A stretch of 64,000 bases of DNA from Parapristionchus giblindavisi (lineage: Eukaryota; Nematoda; Chromadorea; Rhabditida; Diplogasteridae): positions 186,001 through 250,000 of the forward strand of contig CALSFV010000345.1 of assembly GCA_943737045.1 (NCBI GenBank), written 5' to 3'. Under the pieces are notes generated by a model. That model did no database searches. It saw only the letters and a list, made by a program, of their open reading frames with translations, and was not told where the DNA came from. The first letter of the stretch is position 1; each line of letters begins with the position of its first letter. Made by a program: the position numbers and the translations under genes. This document shows, one piece after another, positions 1 through 13,000 of this stretch.

Positions 1-2
1 AT

Positions 3-413
3 TCATTCTTTACTATGGCTAAGGTAATATTTAACTCTTTTTAATAATTGTACGATAGCAAAATTATATACACATTATTTATGTGATTCATTTAACTTTT
101 AATGATATGTTAGAAACGAGATTTCAATGGGCTAAAAATGACATGAATTCTGAATGACGAATTTTGGTTTCCAGTTCCACCTATACATCAATTTAAAGGT
201 TTTCTTATTGAAAACAAAATTATTGATCTCTGCATAGAATATTGTGAATAGAATATGAAATTTTGTAACCGGTACAAAACATGGATTGAGCAGGTTCATT
301 TATACTATCTATTGAAGGTAGTCAAAGTGGAGACTCAAGCGTCTGCTAAGAAGAGAAAAGCTGCTGAAGAAAAGGATACTAAGAAGAGAGGGCCAGCTAA
401 GAAACTTAAATGA
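3..413 (+). CDS. 3' end of an unidentified Lys-rich protein (partial)
   Basis: A reading frame at the left edge ends with ATG GCT AAG at position 23 before a GTAATA donor. It rejoins in phase at 318, after a GAAG acceptor, and runs to TGA at 411-413. The last exon encodes 31 residues rich in Lys, Ala and Glu, with a bipartite nuclear-localisation-like pattern (KKRK, then DTKKR) and the ending PAKKLK. This suggests the C-terminal tail of a nuclear or chromatin protein. The ATG at 15-17 could instead be a true start, giving a tiny 34-aa protein, but the open frame continues to the window edge, so I treat the gene as cut off. I do not recognise the family. The intron of about 294 nt shows nothing else. 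Confidence 0.4.
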
Positions 414-471
414 TCTTTGATCCTTAGATTCTGTTCTTTGATCGCTTTCTATTTTATTTCACTACCTCTTA

Positions 472-644
472 TACCGTCAAAACGAATAAAAAGTGCAACA
501 TTTGTGACAAATTATGACAAAATTTGACAAAAGTTCACAAGATTTTGGAAACTTTTAATTATGCTATCAAAAAACCGTGTAAAATTTTGTCAAATTTTGA
601 CACAATTTGTCACAAATGTTTTACTTTTTTTCGTTTTGACTGTA
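472..644. repeat. Foldback MITE with ~65-bp terminal inverted repeats and TA flanks
   Basis: The left arm (about 474-535) and right arm (about 577-642) are reverse complements at roughly 85% by eye. Both contain GTCAAAACGA, CATTTGTGACAAATT and AAATTTGACAAAA in the same order. The ends read TACCGTCAAAACG and, on the other strand, TACAGTCAAAACG, so the element is bounded by TA, as in Tc1/mariner-type insertions. It has no coding capacity and is probably a non-autonomous element just downstream of the preceding gene. Confidence 0.75.
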
Positions 645-1045
645 TGTTCTGTAATCATTATCGATTGTTCTATGCTCATTCATCTAATCTTTCTATATAT
701 GTTCTAATCTTGTCCCATTCTCATAATTTCACAGTCCAATTTGTTTGTTAACTATTATATCTATTGTAGTCTTCTAAAATCTTTAATATTTTCATTGTAT
801 CTCACATTCAATCTAACGTGTTGTGCATAAACAAGTTACGGTAGTTAAAGGTTTGTCTTTACAATACATGGTTTATTTACCATATCAAATTCAATTATAT
901 TCTGTACAGATATATTCTATATGATATAAGCTCGAAAGATCACATTTGGGTTAGAGATAAGTACATATTATAACAATAGGATAGTATCAGAAGTAATTTT
1001 GCGTGATAACACTTTGAAAGATATACATATCTATACATAGAATAT
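645..1045. other. Spacer, no gene seen
   Basis: AT-rich spacer between the foldback element and the 3' end of the CEP290-like gene. No open frame with splice support, no RNA gene and no clear repeat were seen. Confidence 0.6.
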
Positions 1046-4000
1046 CTATTTCTTGTCTATTGCCTTCTCCATGTCGCTTATTCGAACTTTCTGAAATTGA
1101 TCTTTATTATTTATGGTTTAACGCTTCTCGTATGGGAACGTCGATGAAAGCGTAAGGATCAATTACAGTATGTATGTTTTGTATTTATGTTATAGATAAT
1201 GCTAATAATTCGATATAGATTTTTGTATTATAATGACTAACCAAATGTCGTATTTCTAATTCCTTTGCTTGTAACTTATCATTGAGTAGGACTATACCAC
1301 TGATAGACATTGTATCTTTCTCTAGACGAGTTACGATCAATCTGAAAGGAGTACTCTAATCAATATCAATGTTAATCAATATTTATCACGGTTGTTAACA
1401 CGTAATATTAATACTCTTACTTGTGTCTTTCAATAGTTTCCGTGTGTTCCTTTTGTAATATCAATAACTTTTCTTTTGTTTCTTTGAACTCTTTTTGAAC
1501 CTGCAAACATGTTATTCATCGATCTATCTATGGATATAGTTATATTCTTACATTACTCAATTTCGATCGTAATTCCCTAATCTCCTTCCTTTCCTCTGTT
1601 TTCTCCACTGATTTCGTCTTTTCCTTCTCTTTTATCTCCTTATTCTCTATTTCCTGCATAATCAATACATTGGCATCAATCAATATATCTACCGTACTAT
1701 CTTTCTCTCGATCTCTTTGAGACTCTTGCTTTGTGTATTCTTCCATTCTTTTCTTTCTTCCATCAATCGACTATTTCTAAGACGGGATTCGTTCAATTCC
1801 TTAATATCATTTATTGATTAGATTACTGTATAGATAATACTAACCATTCTAACTGTCATTAGTTGTTCCTCTAAAACTCTGATCTTAGAACGCAGATCAG
1901 ATACTTCTAGCTTTTCAATTGATACATTACTCTTCTCTGGTCGTATTGATCGTAATTGAGTCTAGATTACAGTATATTACAGTATCCTTGGTTATGAATA
2001 ATTAAAGTACATCTAATTGTGTTATACTCTTCATCCTAGTCCTGTCAATACTCTCCAATTCAGCTATTCTTCTATCTCTCTTGGCTAATTCTGAATCCAC
2101 AGTCTTTTCTTTGTCGATATGCTGAAAGATCAAAGATCAATCCAAGTCATTTGAGTATACGGTATCTAACCTGTTTGATATCCTTCTTTAGTCTGTTGAT
2201 AGTTTCCTCTAATCTCTTTCGTTCATACCATTGTTCCACTTGAACCTGAATAAGACTATGAAGATCAAAGATCAAAGATCATTTTACCTTATTAACACTG
2301 TTGTTTCTCTTATCTTCATCATAATCTTTCTTCATAGATTCAATAGTTTTCTTCAATCGATCGATAGTCTTTCTTAATGATTCTGATTCTTCTCTTGCTT
2401 GAATCAATCGTTCTTCTGTTTGTCTTCAATTTAATTAGTTATAGATCTATCGAATATAATACAACATACCTCGACGTATCCCCTCCTCTTCCAGTCATTT
2501 TCTCTCTCACTTCTTCCATTGCAGCTCTCTTGATCTCTTCACATGCACGAGATAGTTCCTGAATGATCTTCGATCTTTGATCTTCGATTGTTTACCAGAT
2601 ACCTTATTAGCAATAGTGAGTTTGGATATAGTTTCCTTATTCGTTCTTCTCTCATATTTCAATCGATCTGTTGTCTTTCGTAGATCTTCCTCAACTATAA
2701 TGAATCAAATCATTCTCTAAATTACTCTCATCTACAATTCGTACCTCTAATAAGTTGATCTTTGATCTTAATGATTTCATCATTTTCATCTCCTCTTCTA
2801 TCAATACTCTTCATAGTTCCTCCTCTCATATCATCATAACTCCGCCCACTATCCTCTCTTCCACTATCATCATGTACATAGGTATCCTCTCGAATGGTTG
2901 ATGACTCCGTTTGAGTGTATATCTATAATCAATCAATCAATATCAATCAATATTGATCTACTATTATATAGATGGTAACCTCTTTCATCTCAATATCTCC
3001 ATCTTTTCTCGTCTTCTCATACAATAGTTCATTAGCATTCTCCAATTCCTTTATCACTCTATTCATCTTCGCTGTTTCTCTTCGTAGATCTTCCAATTCC
3101 TTCTCCATCGATTCATCTCTTTCTTTTACTATCTCTCGAACTGTTTCAACCTGAACAATTCCTCTTCATTTTGAATTAACAATAAGTTAAGTACCTTCTC
3201 AATAACAGTAACTTCATTCATCTTCTTCTCCAATAACTTTCTCAATTCATTCAATGCTCGTTCTTTCTCTTCCAATTGATCCTCAATCAATCGATAATCA
3301 ATCAATATTCTTGATTATCTTGACTTACCTTATATGCTCTTATACATACTTCAGCAGTATCTTTCATTTGTGATAGTTTCTCTTCATATTTTGATGTATT
3401 ATCATGAAGGACTGTTTTGACGACCACTCGAGGACGATTTGATCTAATAATTCATAAAGATCATTATTCCATTTAAAGAAAATAATCCGATAGAACACCA
3501 CATTTCTCCTTTATTTTTGGCGATAGGTAATTATGAGGAAACATAAAATCAACATGTTCAATTACCTAATCTTCTCATCTTGGTCACTATCAAAAGACTG
3601 TTCACTCTCCTCACTCTCCTCTTCTGTTGTTGGACCATGTTCTTCCCCGGATAATCGTATACTGTAAATGGATTAGAATACGGTAGATATCGATTGATTC
3701 ATACCTTTGTCTCCTATCTTCCCTTTCTTTATCTCGTTTAATCGTTTCTTCTTTCCTCTCTTTCTCTATATTATCTCTGATATCTAATCGAGCCTCACGA
3801 AGTTCGAGGAATGCTCCGACCTATTTATAATATTATAATTATATATGTACTGTGTTTATTATACCTGTTCAAGTACAATTCGTCTTTCTTCTTCAAATGA
3901 AGTCTCACTTCCTCTCAAGATTCGTAGTTCACTTTGAAGTTCAACTATCTACAATGAATATCTATCAATGTTTATCATATCTCTCGTTTACCTGTGCTTG

Positions 4001-7000
4001 GGCCCCATTCAATCGCTCTTTGGTCTCTCTTTCTCTTGATATTAGTGAATGAATTGCTCGTTCAAGAGTAGATCTATTATGAGATCTCATATTGATTGAT
4101 TGGATATCTATGATCTACCTTTCTCCATCTGAATCATTAATAAGATCAAGTGTTTCCCTCATTGACGCTATTCTTCTCTGCATATCTTCCATCTCTTTTC
4201 TCGCAGTTTCTGCCTAGAATTATCGATTGATCACTTATGAATGGATACGGTAGTTCATTTCGTCAACCTTTTGTAATTCATTGTTTATTCGTTCTTCTTT
4301 TTCCATTAGTTCTCCTATCTTATCACGGAATTGTTCCACTTGTGATACACTTATTCCATGAAGAGTCTCTGTTTGTGAACGCTGAATACGGTAATTATCG
4401 ATTACTGTAGCTCCGCCCCTCCATTGATCTACCTCTAATGTTGAATGAAGTAATCGTGATACAGCAATGAGATGTCTCCTTTCAGCAGCTCTATCTCCTT
4501 TTAATCGTCTAAATTGATCTTTGATCTTTCTCAATTGTTCCTTTGCTCTTATTCCTTCACGAGCTGATTCAGCTTGTTCACGAAGAGTACGGAGAAGATG
4601 AGTTTCGATAGAAACTACAAAGATCAAAGATCAATCTCTTCTAATAATTATCTAATATGGTACCTAGTATAGATTCTGCTTCTCCTTCATTCTCACATTG
4701 TTCAAGTAATCGTCTCATTTCATTATTCTCAATTCTCAATGTTTCTGCCTCTCCTTGATAATATGAAGATTGATCTTCGATGATTGAGAGAAGACGCTTT
4801 ATAAGAGATACATTATGATATAATGAGATATATGAGTGAATACCTTTGTGTGTTCGAGTTCTCGACGTAATCCATCAATCATTTGTTCATTTGTATATTC
4901 ATCTGATTGACGAGGAAGAATATCAGGGATTATTGAATCGATCGATGAAGCTTCGATCTGAATGAATGAAGAGATGATAGTCCATTAAGATGATTAATCT
5001 ACTTACGAGAGTACTTGATTCTAATCCACTTGAACTTCTAAGAAGATGAATGTATTTGGAGTGTATATCACTATAAACAGAACGAGGAACACATTGAAGG
5101 ATCATCTCCTGTAATCGAGCCTCTTCAGACCATGCTTCATCCTGAACGGATAACATGATTACGGTATTTAGTAATCAATCGATCGATACGAGTTGTCGTT
5201 GGAGTAGTGCAATCTCCATAGCAGCCTCTCCTTTGATAGTAAGTGATCTTTCACGAAGAAGACGATTTGATGTTTCTTCTGTCTCTAATCTCTTCTCTAA
5301 TCGATATAATCGACGAGTCACACGAATACGCTCCAGGTTCTCTCCTGGAATTATAGAATACGGTTACGGTATCTAGTAAGAATCTATCGATCTTCAATAC
5401 AATTATCCGTTCACGTGGGTGATATTTGGTGATATATCGTTTGGGAGGAATATCTGTTCAAAGGGCCCGAAATAAAGGAAATGAATACTCTCCTCTTTCT
5501 ACACACTCTATCGCCTCTTTTTGTTTCTTTTCTTTTCGTAACATTTGAACACAACATTACTCTAGCTATAAGTGGTTAGTTCATACCAATCAATTTCCTA
5601 TTCATTTCTTCTGCTCTTCTCTCAATTTCACTTCCTCCTTCACGAATTGTAGATGCGAAAATCTAGAATTATCGATTGATATTGAATTGATAATTGATGT
5701 ATTCATTGAATACCTTCATTTGTTCATTTTCCATTCGTATCTTTTCAATATCTTCTGATCTTTCATCTTCAACATCTCCATTTCCTCTTAATTCTTCTTC
5801 TCTACGTGCGATATGTTCATAAGCCAGACGAAGTTGAGCTCTGACAGTATATTGACTACCGTAATCGAGGAATCAATCGATAATATCTAACCTGCATTCT
5901 TCTAATCGATGAGATCCTTGATCGATTATCTTCTCAGCTTCTTTCAATCGAGTTTCTTTTGATTCTAATTCCTATGAATGATATGATATCAATGAATATA
6001 ATGAATATGAATGAATACCTCAATGAGATTGATACTTTCATAGTATAGATTAGCAATAAGAAGTGCTTCTTCTTCATAATTTCCTCTACTAATCGGTGGT
6101 TGTTGTTGCATTCTCCTATGTTTCACTTTCTCCTCGTTTTTATCTTCACTTTTCTTCTCCTCAATTTGATCTTTGATCTCTGATCTCGTCTTCTTCTCTG
6201 AATGTCTTCTCTTCTCTATTCGAGGTGCTGGATCTTCTACTTCATCCACTACAGTACTATCCTTCTGTGTATCTCTTGGTACAAGTCTTCCTTCTTCTTC
6301 TAATTGAGCATATTTACCCAATTCAATATGAAGAAGAGAGCATTGTTGAGTCAATCGATTGATTTGTTCGTCCCTAAAATGTAGAGATTACGGTATTCAT
6401 TGATTGGAAATTATTGATTACCTGAACTTCATCTGTCGTTGCATATCAGCCAACATTGTAGCAGCATCACCCAGCTTGAGCTGAATTTGTGATATTTTTA
6501 ATTTGAATGGGCAATAATCAGATTGTCAATAGTCATGTGGTAAGAGGCTACCGTAAACATCGATCAATAATGATTGACTACCGTAACCTACCGTAACTTT
6601 TGGCAGTAATTTTATGAACTTGGGACTCAACACAATCCAAAATTTACGTGAACTTGTACGTAAGCGTAATGTAACTTTAGTTTTCGTGACGTAATAAACA
6701 CGTAAGGTAAATATAACCAGGCATAATAATAATAATGACATAGATTGATACCTCTCTAAGAGTTTGTGATTCTCTACTCAATTCTTCCATTCTTTTCTCT
6801 TTCTCTTCCGATTCTCTTTCCATTGATGACAATTCATCTCTACATTCATTCAATTGTGACTGAACTACAGCCAAAGAATGTTGATATTGAATGAGGGATC
6901 GTCTGAAGAGATCAAAGATCAAAGATCAAAGACCAATCATTGTCTCTAGATGTACCTCATTTGTTGTTCTTCTATTCGTATTCCTTCTGTCTTTTCTCTA

Positions 7001-8853
7001 CTATCACTATCATCTTTTCCAATTGGAGTGTATCCCAATAGACTCTTTGCCTCCTTTGTTGCTCTTTGTAACTGTACACGAAGCTTCTCTAACTGTTCCT
7101 CTTTCTCCGTACCAACCTTAAATGTTCATCAATCATTAATGATCTTTGGTCTTTGATCTTTGATCTTACATCAGCTTTGGCTTCTGCCCAATCCAATCGG
7201 GATGCCATAGTAGATAGAGATGATCTCAATTCAACGACTTCTTGTTCACGAACTGCTAGTTCACTCTGTTAGAAAGATGAATCATGATTATTGATCTTTG
7301 ATCTTTGATCTTACCTTAAGTGTTTGAATAGTTCTCTCATAGTTACTCCTTAATTGTTCTTCATCATCAGCTTCTATTCTTTCTTTTTCTATCTCTCTCA
7401 TTTCTATCAATTCTTTCTCTAATCTTTCTTTATCTTCTTCCAATTCTCTTATTCGAGAACTCGCAGCGACCAATCGAGACGTCAGATCATCGTATCTGGA
7501 GATCATAATTGATCTTTGATCTTTGATCTTTGATCTTTGATCTTTGATTTTACCTATGAGTAGTTGTTTCAATGAGAGCAGTGGCATCTTCAAGTGCACT
7601 ACTAACTCTCTTTACTTCCTCTCGTAGTGTATCGTTTTGTGAAATCACTCCCTGAATAATATATTTTTGATCTTTGATCTCTGATCTTTGGTCTCAACGT
7701 ACATTCAATTGTTGACTCAATTGAAGTGCTTGATCATTTCTTTGTCTCAACTTCTTCGCTTCCCATTCATGTTCTCCTCCTTCTGTCTTTGATATCAATT
7801 TCCTCTTCAGATCACTCAGTGTTTCTTCCATTTGAGAGCGCTTAATTATTAGTATATTGAATAGTTAATCGTAATATAGATCAGTATGCTTACATTGTAA
7901 AGTAATTGATCTCTTTCTCGATGCAACGATTCTGCTCTAGCCATAATTGATTCGAATCTAAATTCAGTACGGTATTTCTAAAGATCAAAGATCAAAGATG
8001 CCTGCCTATCTCTTTGATCAGCCAATTCTCTATCTCTTTCACGATTAGTTTGTTGTAGAAGATAGTTCTCCTCTTTGAGTGCAGTCACTTGGGCACGAAT
8101 AACCTTAATAGTACAATGGTCATACTGTAGATGCAATTCAATCAATAATTTAAAATTTATCTTTTCATTGATCACCCGCAGGACTCCGTGTGTCTTGATC
8201 AACCGTTTGTAGATTTATCTTTTTTTACCTTATGATTTCATTTTGAAAGATACAGAGACTTACTTCTAATGATTCGCCTCCGCTTCTTGATCCTACATCA
8301 GCACCTACTGCCATTTTATCGCGGATATCATCCAGTTCCTCCTAAAATTCAGCAAAAAGAGTTGCATCGGCCGGGAATCGAACCCGGGCCGCCCGCGTGG
8401 CAGGCGAGCATTCTACCACTGAACCACCGATGCTTGTGGTCACGCGAATCGCTAATACCTTAGTGGCGGCCAATTGATCTCGTAGACTACTTTCTCTGTC
8501 TGCTGTCGCCTCTGCTTCTCTCTTGATTTCATCTCTTAATGCTTCTTCTGCTGTGAATGAGAAGTTGGCAAGGGCCTACAAATATCAATTGGTTGTAGTT
8601 TGTAGTTAATTGATGGAAATGTATCTTACTTGCATAGCAGTAAACAGAACTCGGAGTTGTTTCTCAGATAGATTAGGTTCTGGATCATACTGAATGATAT
8701 TGTATTGAATGAAATGAAAAAGGGGGAGGAATTGGTTACCTCCGCGAGTTTCTCATACCAATAGTGCATTTCATTGATATCAAGATCTTCTTTCTCTTCA
8801 TCAATGAAAGCTGAGAGAGCAGCAAAGTTGAGGGGTGGAGAATCATCTGACAT
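1046..8853 (-). CDS. CEP290-like centrosomal/ciliary transition-zone coiled-coil protein (many exons)
   Basis: Minus-strand gene starting at ATG 8853, directly after TTCATTAG on the sense strand (possible trans-splice acceptor), and ending at TAG 1046-1048. More than 25 short exons join in frame and encode almost continuous Glu/Lys/Arg/Leu heptads. In CEP290, a long coiled coil organises the ciliary transition zone and centriolar satellites. Three stretches recall the family by eye. The N-terminus (YDPEPNLSEKQLRVLF) resembles the human segment containing SEKQ. A middle segment (LIEELESKETRLKEAEK) resembles LLQELENKEKKLKNLED. A later block (TRRLYRLEKRLETEE, then AAMEIALLQRQL, then VYSDIHSKYIHLLR) follows the order of the human region after LVELERQLRKEN. 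One intron (7958-8005) appears to use a GC donor. A tRNA gene lies in another intron. Exon edges between 5340 and 5580 are uncertain. The alternative is another ciliary coiled-coil protein such as rootletin, which I think less likely. Confidence 0.7.
8168..8222. repeat. Copy 1 of a ~55-nt element shared with 31581-31633
   Basis: This stretch lies in an intron of the CEP290-like gene and starts TGATCACCCGCAGGACT. The same words recur ungapped at 31581-31633 with roughly 75-80% identity by eye, far from any shared gene. The plus strand ends in a T run. The function is unknown: a small RNA gene, a transposon relic or a retroposed fragment are all possible. Confidence 0.6.
8363..8433 (-). tRNA. 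tRNA-Gly(GCC), inside an intron of the CEP290-like gene
   Basis: On the minus strand this 71-nt stretch folds as a complete cloverleaf. The acceptor stem is GCATCGG/CCGATGC, with an A box (TGGTTCAGTGG), anticodon loop CTGCCAC with anticodon GCC, B box GGTTCGATTCC and discriminator A. A T run follows within about ten bases (AAAAAG at 8353-8358 on the plus strand), as expected for Pol III termination. It lies between the CEP290-like exon ending CACTAAG and the next exon, in the same orientation as its host. Confidence 0.95.
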
Positions 8854-10076
8854 CTAATGAAATGGAATTGATCTATGGTTTATGAAGAGATTTCATGGAG
8901 ATATATAGTTGGATCACTGTACAAGGATATGAATAATAGATAGTTATAGTTTGAACAATTAGAAACAATATGGATATAGATAAGGTAATAGAGTTGTGGA
9001 GAAAGAGCAGATGGAGAGTTAGAGTGGATTGGGAGAAGGAGAGGGAGAGATTATTGGAGGAAGAGGTAGAGGACATCTGAAGTGGACATTGGTAACTATG
9101 GAGATAACAGGAGATGAATTTTAAACCTTTTCATTCATTCTCATGGAATATTCTTAGTAATGTTATTATTATCTATCAATTGCTTGCAACATTTATTTAA
9201 TTTCAGAAACAGCTTCTAGCTGGACAACATGTGTTACAAGGCGGAAATTTATGCACGAGAAAAAATTATGGTAGACATTCGTGTATATTTGATTCACTTT
9301 TTTATTGACTTTTTTGGTTTATTACATTATTTGACATTAAAATCGTATTACTTATCACATTATGTACTTGTTATTTTTACGTTATCCATAATCAGGTTGC
9401 TCTTATGTGAAATGCTGATTTTCTTATTTATCTGAATGTCAATTGTTAATTGTCAATTGTGAGTGTTAATTTTCTTAGATGTTGATTTCTATTTCTCTGT
9501 TGAATAATAAATATCTCTATTATGTGAAATTATGCAAATCTTGTGAAATGTACATGTATATACTAAGTATCGATTATCATTCCATCGCCTACAGTATCCT
9601 CTGTTAGCATGTGTATGTATTCCTCTTCGTTTATAGTATTACGTTTTGTACTATGTATAAATTGACATCTTGAGAACAGTTTACTGTTCTTTTCCTTGGA
9701 ATCCAAGAACTATCCACATGCTATTGTACATGTTCCTTGAGTAGATCAAAATTATTTATAATAATGAATGAAAAAGACTACTCTAAAATTATGTGAATAT
9801 GAATACAAAATGTTAATTATGTCGTTATTTCTGTAATATGCATATATGAAATGAACTGAAAAGTGTTTACAAAAATAAAGCCAGGAATAAGGATCTAATA
9901 TTTAGTCTGCTCTAATGCTAAAATTACGGTATTCAATGGGATTTGAAATAAAATAGCGCGAAAAATATTTTATTCAGTGATAAGGTTGTTTAACATAATA
10001 TTATATTTTATTTAACAATTTTAATCTATTTTGCAAGAATTAGTTTCTTTTTATAGCTTTGAATTGTTTGAGGAAG
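8854..10076. promoter_or_regulatory. Divergent intergenic region between the CEP290-like and Spindly genes
   Basis: About 1.2 kb between two head-to-head genes, so it should hold both promoters. It is AT-rich. A TTATAG site about 20 bases before the Spindly ATG could serve as a trans-splice acceptor. A Ser/Leu-rich frame on the minus strand (8873-9076) starts at ATG but has no splice or family support. No discrete motif could be assigned. Confidence 0.4.
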
Positions 10077-13000
10077 ATGGACGAAGCCATGGCCCAACAA
10101 GTGGCGAAACTGTTACAGGATAAAATGGATGAAATACTACAATTAAAGCACGTCAGTTTTATCTTTACGTGATCTTTATCATAGATGGGCGCGTGAAAAC
10201 GAATTTTTCTTGCGCACAGCCTTGTCTTGATATCGGGGCCTCGCAGATAGCAAAAATTGGAAATTTTCCAGTCGAATCAAATGAATTTCCGCATAGCCAC
10301 GCGCGTGCACGCGTACAGACCTTCCTAGGTTTGCACACAGCCTGTCCTCCAGCGTCCCAATTGGGCCCACTCTATGGTCTTTTTTGCTAAGTGATCTATC
10401 TTATTTTTAGGATTTGCGGTTAGCAAAGTCTGCGAGTGCAGTACTCGAAGAGAATGTTCAATCACAAGAGGAATACATAAAACAAATCGAAGTAAGCGTT
10501 TAAATTTTATTTGATTACTCTAGATCGTTGATTAATTAGTATTTATCCTTTATTATAGGATGAATTCCGTTCTTTTCGTGAGAAATCTGGTGTGAATCAA
10601 GAAGGCTCACTTCGTCAATTACGTGATGAACTTACTCGAAAAGAAGGAGATGTAATCTTATAATTCTTATCATTTGTAATCCACTTTTATTTAAGCTAGC
10701 AGAAGCTTTATCGAGTCGTGATTCACTTCAATCTAATGTCGATAGATTAGAGAAACTTCTAGAAGAAGAAAGAACGTCACGACCTCAGGTAATTTATAAT
10801 TTACTTTATTTATACTTTATAGCTGTTATTATGAATTCTTATTTTGAGATTGAAGATTCATTCCGAGATACATCGATTTGTACGGTACACGAGGAGGAAA
10901 TTGTGAGTATTATTCTTACTTTTATTATTTCTGTTGTAACTTCATTTATTGTAGAAATCATTGAAAGAAGAACGAGATGAAGCATTGCAAATGGTGATTA
11001 CTCTCGAACAAAAGGTATTATCCCTAAAATATCTCTATAGATATTGATTGATTAAGATGAAAAATCTGAAACGTGAGTTAATGGACACAGAAGAACGTGC
11101 TGATGATGCCATGCGTGAAGGAAATATGCTGAGAACAAATCTCCAAGACGCTGCTGAACAATTGAGGCATACAGATTGTCATACTCATTCATATATTGTT
11201 TATATTTTAAGATTACTCGAAGGGCAGATAAACGATATGAAACATAATCAACACTTTGCCAGTAAAGGAAATTCTATGTTTGGAGAGGTTATTCAATCAA
11301 TCATTCTATATTGTTTCATTCATTCTTTACAGTTCGTTGATCGTGAGAAACAACACGAGAATGAATTACGTGTACTTCATTCTGAGAATATCTCATTAAG
11401 GTATCGATTGATTCATATTAAGCAATAAGATTTTATTCATTGGTTTAGGAATGAAAATCGTCATTTGCATCAAGAGATTGACGAATTGAATTTGCAGAGG
11501 TCGATTGGTGTAGGTGTACAGGTTGGTATTCACTATTGCTATCCCTTTGATCGATATTATGAACACAAAGTCTAAATACGAATGATTTTAGATTGCTCTG
11601 CCATGTAAATGTTCTGATTTGGAACAAGCATTATTGGAGGCGAGAAATGAAAGGGATCTTGCTGAGGGGAGGTGAGTTATATCATGTACTTTGACTTTAT
11701 CTTGATTGTATATGGAATGATATTATAGAGCTCGTGCACATCAAGATAAGGGATATGAAGTTGTTATGGAAGGAATGAGCGTCAATGAGAAAGTTGTGAA
11801 GAAGAGAATGACGGAATTGAGGTACACAAACTATTCATATTAGATTAGGTCAACATGTTTGGATAGTCTTATTGGGATAGAAAAGCTTTTCGATAGTACC
11901 TACAAATACCATATTGGATGAAAATACTGCATTCACAATAGGAACATATTCCAGCTCATATAAATTATATAGTTTTGCGATCTAGAGTTGATAAATGACC
12001 AATGATATGACTGATATTTCAATGTACACCTTTGTAGAGATGACTTGAAACGTCGTTATGTTGAAAGAGATCGATTAAGAAGAGAAAACGAATTACTCAA
12101 GGTTATATCATTTATTTAACATATTTATCACTTTATCTTTTAATTAGTTCAAACCTTTCGTAAAATTACTCTGATCCGTTTTTTTATCCAGATGATTTTG
12201 TGTTTCACGTGATTATTTTGTCCGTTTGGCACATTAGATATTTGATTCTGCGATTGATTCCAGTATTGATCTATTCAATCGTTATATTGTTTCAGAGTCA
12301 AGCAGCAACAGCTCGTGTTGATATGGAAATGTATAAGAAGAAGGCTGAATCACTCACAGTTGAAGTTGATAGAATGAGACAATTACAAGCTGTTCTGAGG
12401 ACAAAGAATGGTTTGTTTAATTGAATTGGAATAGAATTGAGAAAGGCATTACAAAAATGCCAGGAAATTGTACATATTCATGTCATTTATATGAATAGAT
12501 ATGCCTTATATTTATTCTAGAATTGAATGAGGTCGATGTTTTAGCGAATGTAAATCGAAAGGAAATGAGTGAAGAATTGGCTCGAATGACAGGAAGATTC
12601 CAACCTCCAGAAGTTGCAACAGGATTACAGACTCCTGCTGGTATTCATTTATTGTCATACTGTAGACTACTTTATTTAAATGAATCAATCAATATTTCAT
12701 GTTTAAGTATCCTCTCGTGCATCTCGTGTTCCTCATTCCTCAACATCATCAATATCTTTATTTACTCCTGGTCGTTCTCCATCTATTCCTCCATTCACTC
12801 CATCCATATCATCTACACAACCAGTCAAAAGACCAATTCCAAAGGAATTCGTCATTAGGAAATTTAAGGTACGGTAGATACGATAGAATTTGAGTACTGT
12901 AGATTACGATATCCTTGATGATTGTAGCTACCGACTGATGTTGATGTTACTAATGACATGTCACACAATTCATCTCTCAATACAACTGCGAAGAGAAAGC

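Noticed and set aside
1046..8853. Reading the coiled-coil gene as rootletin or myosin-like
   Set aside because: No motor domain, and the N-terminus and middle match CEP290 order better, though this was judged by eye only.
8873..9076. Minus-strand frame MSSTSSSNNLSLS...
   Set aside because: Ser/Leu-rich, no splice context, between two divergent promoters.
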